Source: Microbacterium sp. LWH13-1.2
GTDB taxonomy: Bacteria; Actinomycetota; Actinomycetes; Actinomycetales; Microbacteriaceae
Length of the DNA: 64,000 nucleotides
Assembly: GCF_038397735.1 (NCBI RefSeq)
Contig: NZ_CP151635.1
Span: 2,046,001 to 2,110,000, forward strand
Direction of reading: 5' to 3'
Part shown: one piece after another, positions 63,105 through 64,000 of the stretch
Layout of the letters: each line of letters opens with the position of its first letter
Position numbering within the stretch: the stretch's first letter is position 1
The notes under the pieces: generated by a model
The model's input: the letters and a program-made list of their open reading frames with translations, nothing else
What the model was told of the DNA's origin: nothing
Databases searched by the model: none
Made by a program: the position numbers and the translations under genes

Positions 63105-63677
63105 TCAGGAGACGAGGAGCTGCTCCGCGGGCCGTGACGCCGCGTAGCCGACGAGAGGCAGTGCTCGTTCGGTGGCAAGGGCGATGCGCGAGTGCAGCAC
63201 GTCCGACGCGATCACGTAGCCGTCGAAGTCCGTGTCGCTGGCGTAGACGCCGAGCGGCAGGGTCAGCGCCTGGAAGAACGCGAACAGCGGCCGCAGCTGG
63301 TGCTCGATGATCAGCGCGTGACGCTCGCCGCCACCGGTCGCCGCGAGCAGCACCGGCTTGCCGACGAGCTCGTACTGACCGACGAAGTCGAACAGGTGCT
63401 TGAACAGGCCGGTGAACGAGGCCCGGTAGACGGGGCTGCCGACGATCAGCAGATCTGCCGCCTCGATGGCCAGGAGCTTCTCCTCGACATTCGCCGGAAG
63501 GCGGTCACGGCGCAGGGCCCCCGCGAGCGAAGGCCCGATGTCGGTGAGCTCGATGACCTCAATCTCGACCTCGGCACGCTCGGCGACGGCCGCGGCGATC
63601 GCACGGACGAGCGCCGTGGTCTTGCTGGGCTCGTGCAGAGAGCCGGACACGGCGACGACGCGGTAGGGAGCTGTCAT
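63105..63677 (-). CDS. NADPH-dependent FMN reductase (SsuE/MsuE-like)
   Basis: 190-residue flavodoxin-fold FMN reductase. The phosphate-binding loop is VVAVSGSLHEPSKTTALV, and the second flavin loop LIVGSPVYRASFTGLFKHLFDF is family-typical, followed by LLAATGGGERHALIIEHQL. It reduces FMN with NAD(P)H, usually for a two-component sulfonate monooxygenase. No monooxygenase or ssu genes are in view, so the partner is unknown. The start ATG 63677 is supported by TAGCGT 7 nt upstream, against a longer frame reaching 63725. Confidence 0.88.
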   Translation of the reverse strand: MTAPYRVVAVSGSLHEPSKTTALVRAIAAAVAERAEVEIEVIELTDIGPSLAGALRRDRLPANVEEKLLAIEAADLLIVGSPVYRASFTGLFKHLFDFVGQYELVGKPVLLAATGGGERHALIIEHQLRPLFAFFQALTLPLGVYASDTDFDGYVIASDVLHSRIALATERALPLVGYAASRPAEQLLVS

Positions 63678-63684
63678 GCCGTTG

Positions 63685-63690
63685 ACGCTA
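63685..63690 (-). promoter_or_regulatory. -10 box of the FMN reductase gene (leaderless geometry)
   Basis: On the minus strand TAGCGT, seven bases, ATG at 63677. It is the same hexamer as at 63093. Confidence 0.5.
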
Positions 63691-63698
63691 CTCACGAC

Positions 63699-63733
63699 GA
63701 CGCCCCGTGTCGCGAGGAGCGACACGGGGCGTC
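63699..63733 (-). terminator. Terminator between aldo/keto reductase and FMN reductase
   Basis: Perfect 15-bp inverted repeat GACGCCCCGTGTCGC/GCGACACGGGGCGTC (63699-63713 and 63719-63733) with a 5-nt loop, 20 nt past the reductase stop. Confidence 0.7.
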
Positions 63734-63753
63734 ATCTGTCGAAACGGAACGCC

Positions 63754-64000
<247 letters not shown>

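Overview
The window reads as chromosomal DNA of a high-G+C Gram-positive actinobacterium. Microbacteriaceae, probably Microbacterium or a close relative, fits best. The evidence is strong G/C third-position bias, many GTG starts, many lipoproteins, the metG-tatD/rsmA-ispE neighbourhood, the divergent rsmI/protein O-mannosyltransferase pair, and a DUF222-HNH gene. There is no prophage, integron, CRISPR array or intact insertion sequence. One tRNA (Gln, UUG) is present and no rRNA.

Layout. 1-9.4 kb is core metabolism and translation: the end of the sdh operon, a YihY-type membrane protein, exonuclease III, trpS, pth, rplY and gnd. 9.4-14.0 kb has a MacB-like ABC exporter facing away from a response regulator/histidine kinase pair, with OmpR-style repeats between them. 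14.3-17.2 kb is a three-gene flavin module: an FMN-binding lipoprotein, an ApbE flavin transferase and a membrane/ferredoxin-reductase fusion. 17.3-21.4 kb holds prs, glmU, tRNA-Gln, a MarR-type regulator and a pseudouridine synthase. 21.4-28.8 kb holds the metQNI importer, a Na+/H+ antiporter, an ABC-F protein and a phosphotransferase. 28.9-32.9 kb looks accessory: a DUF222-HNH protein, an unrecognised lipoprotein/secreted-protein pair, a decayed copy of a sugar-binding-protein 3' end, and a SpeE-like protein. 33.0-38.2 kb is a monosaccharide ABC importer with its LacI regulator. 38.3-45.0 kb carries ispE, an aldo/keto reductase, rsmA, an MFS protein, tatD and metG. 45.0-55.3 kb holds a membrane-anchored sulfite-oxidase-fold protein, then a GH1 glycosidase co-transcribed with an Opp-type importer, a MarR/VOC pair and a second LacI. 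55.4-64.0 kb has a methyltransferase, rsmI, protein O-mannosyltransferase, an amino-acid permease with an aminotransferase, a small conserved protein, a DUF255 thioredoxin-fold protein, an FMN reductase and the end of an aldo/keto reductase.

Regulation. The most pervasive non-coding signal is a TANNNT-like -10 box 6 or 7 nt before the start codon of at least 18 genes, most without a Shine-Dalgarno. This is the geometry of leaderless mRNAs. It fixes several start codons (rsmA, MFS, FMN reductase). In two places the -10 box contains the stop codon of the gene upstream. Operators were found by eye for both LacI-type regulators, for a MarR regulator (two 7-4-7 palindromes) and for the two-component system (three CATAG repeats).

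The best candidates for less-described biology are the flavin module with a variant flavin-acceptor site and an ApbE lacking a signal peptide, the tRNA-Gln/glmU junction where the tRNA abuts the start codon, and the secreted Cys-rich pair at 30.3-31.7 kb. No wholly new system can be claimed from sequence alone.
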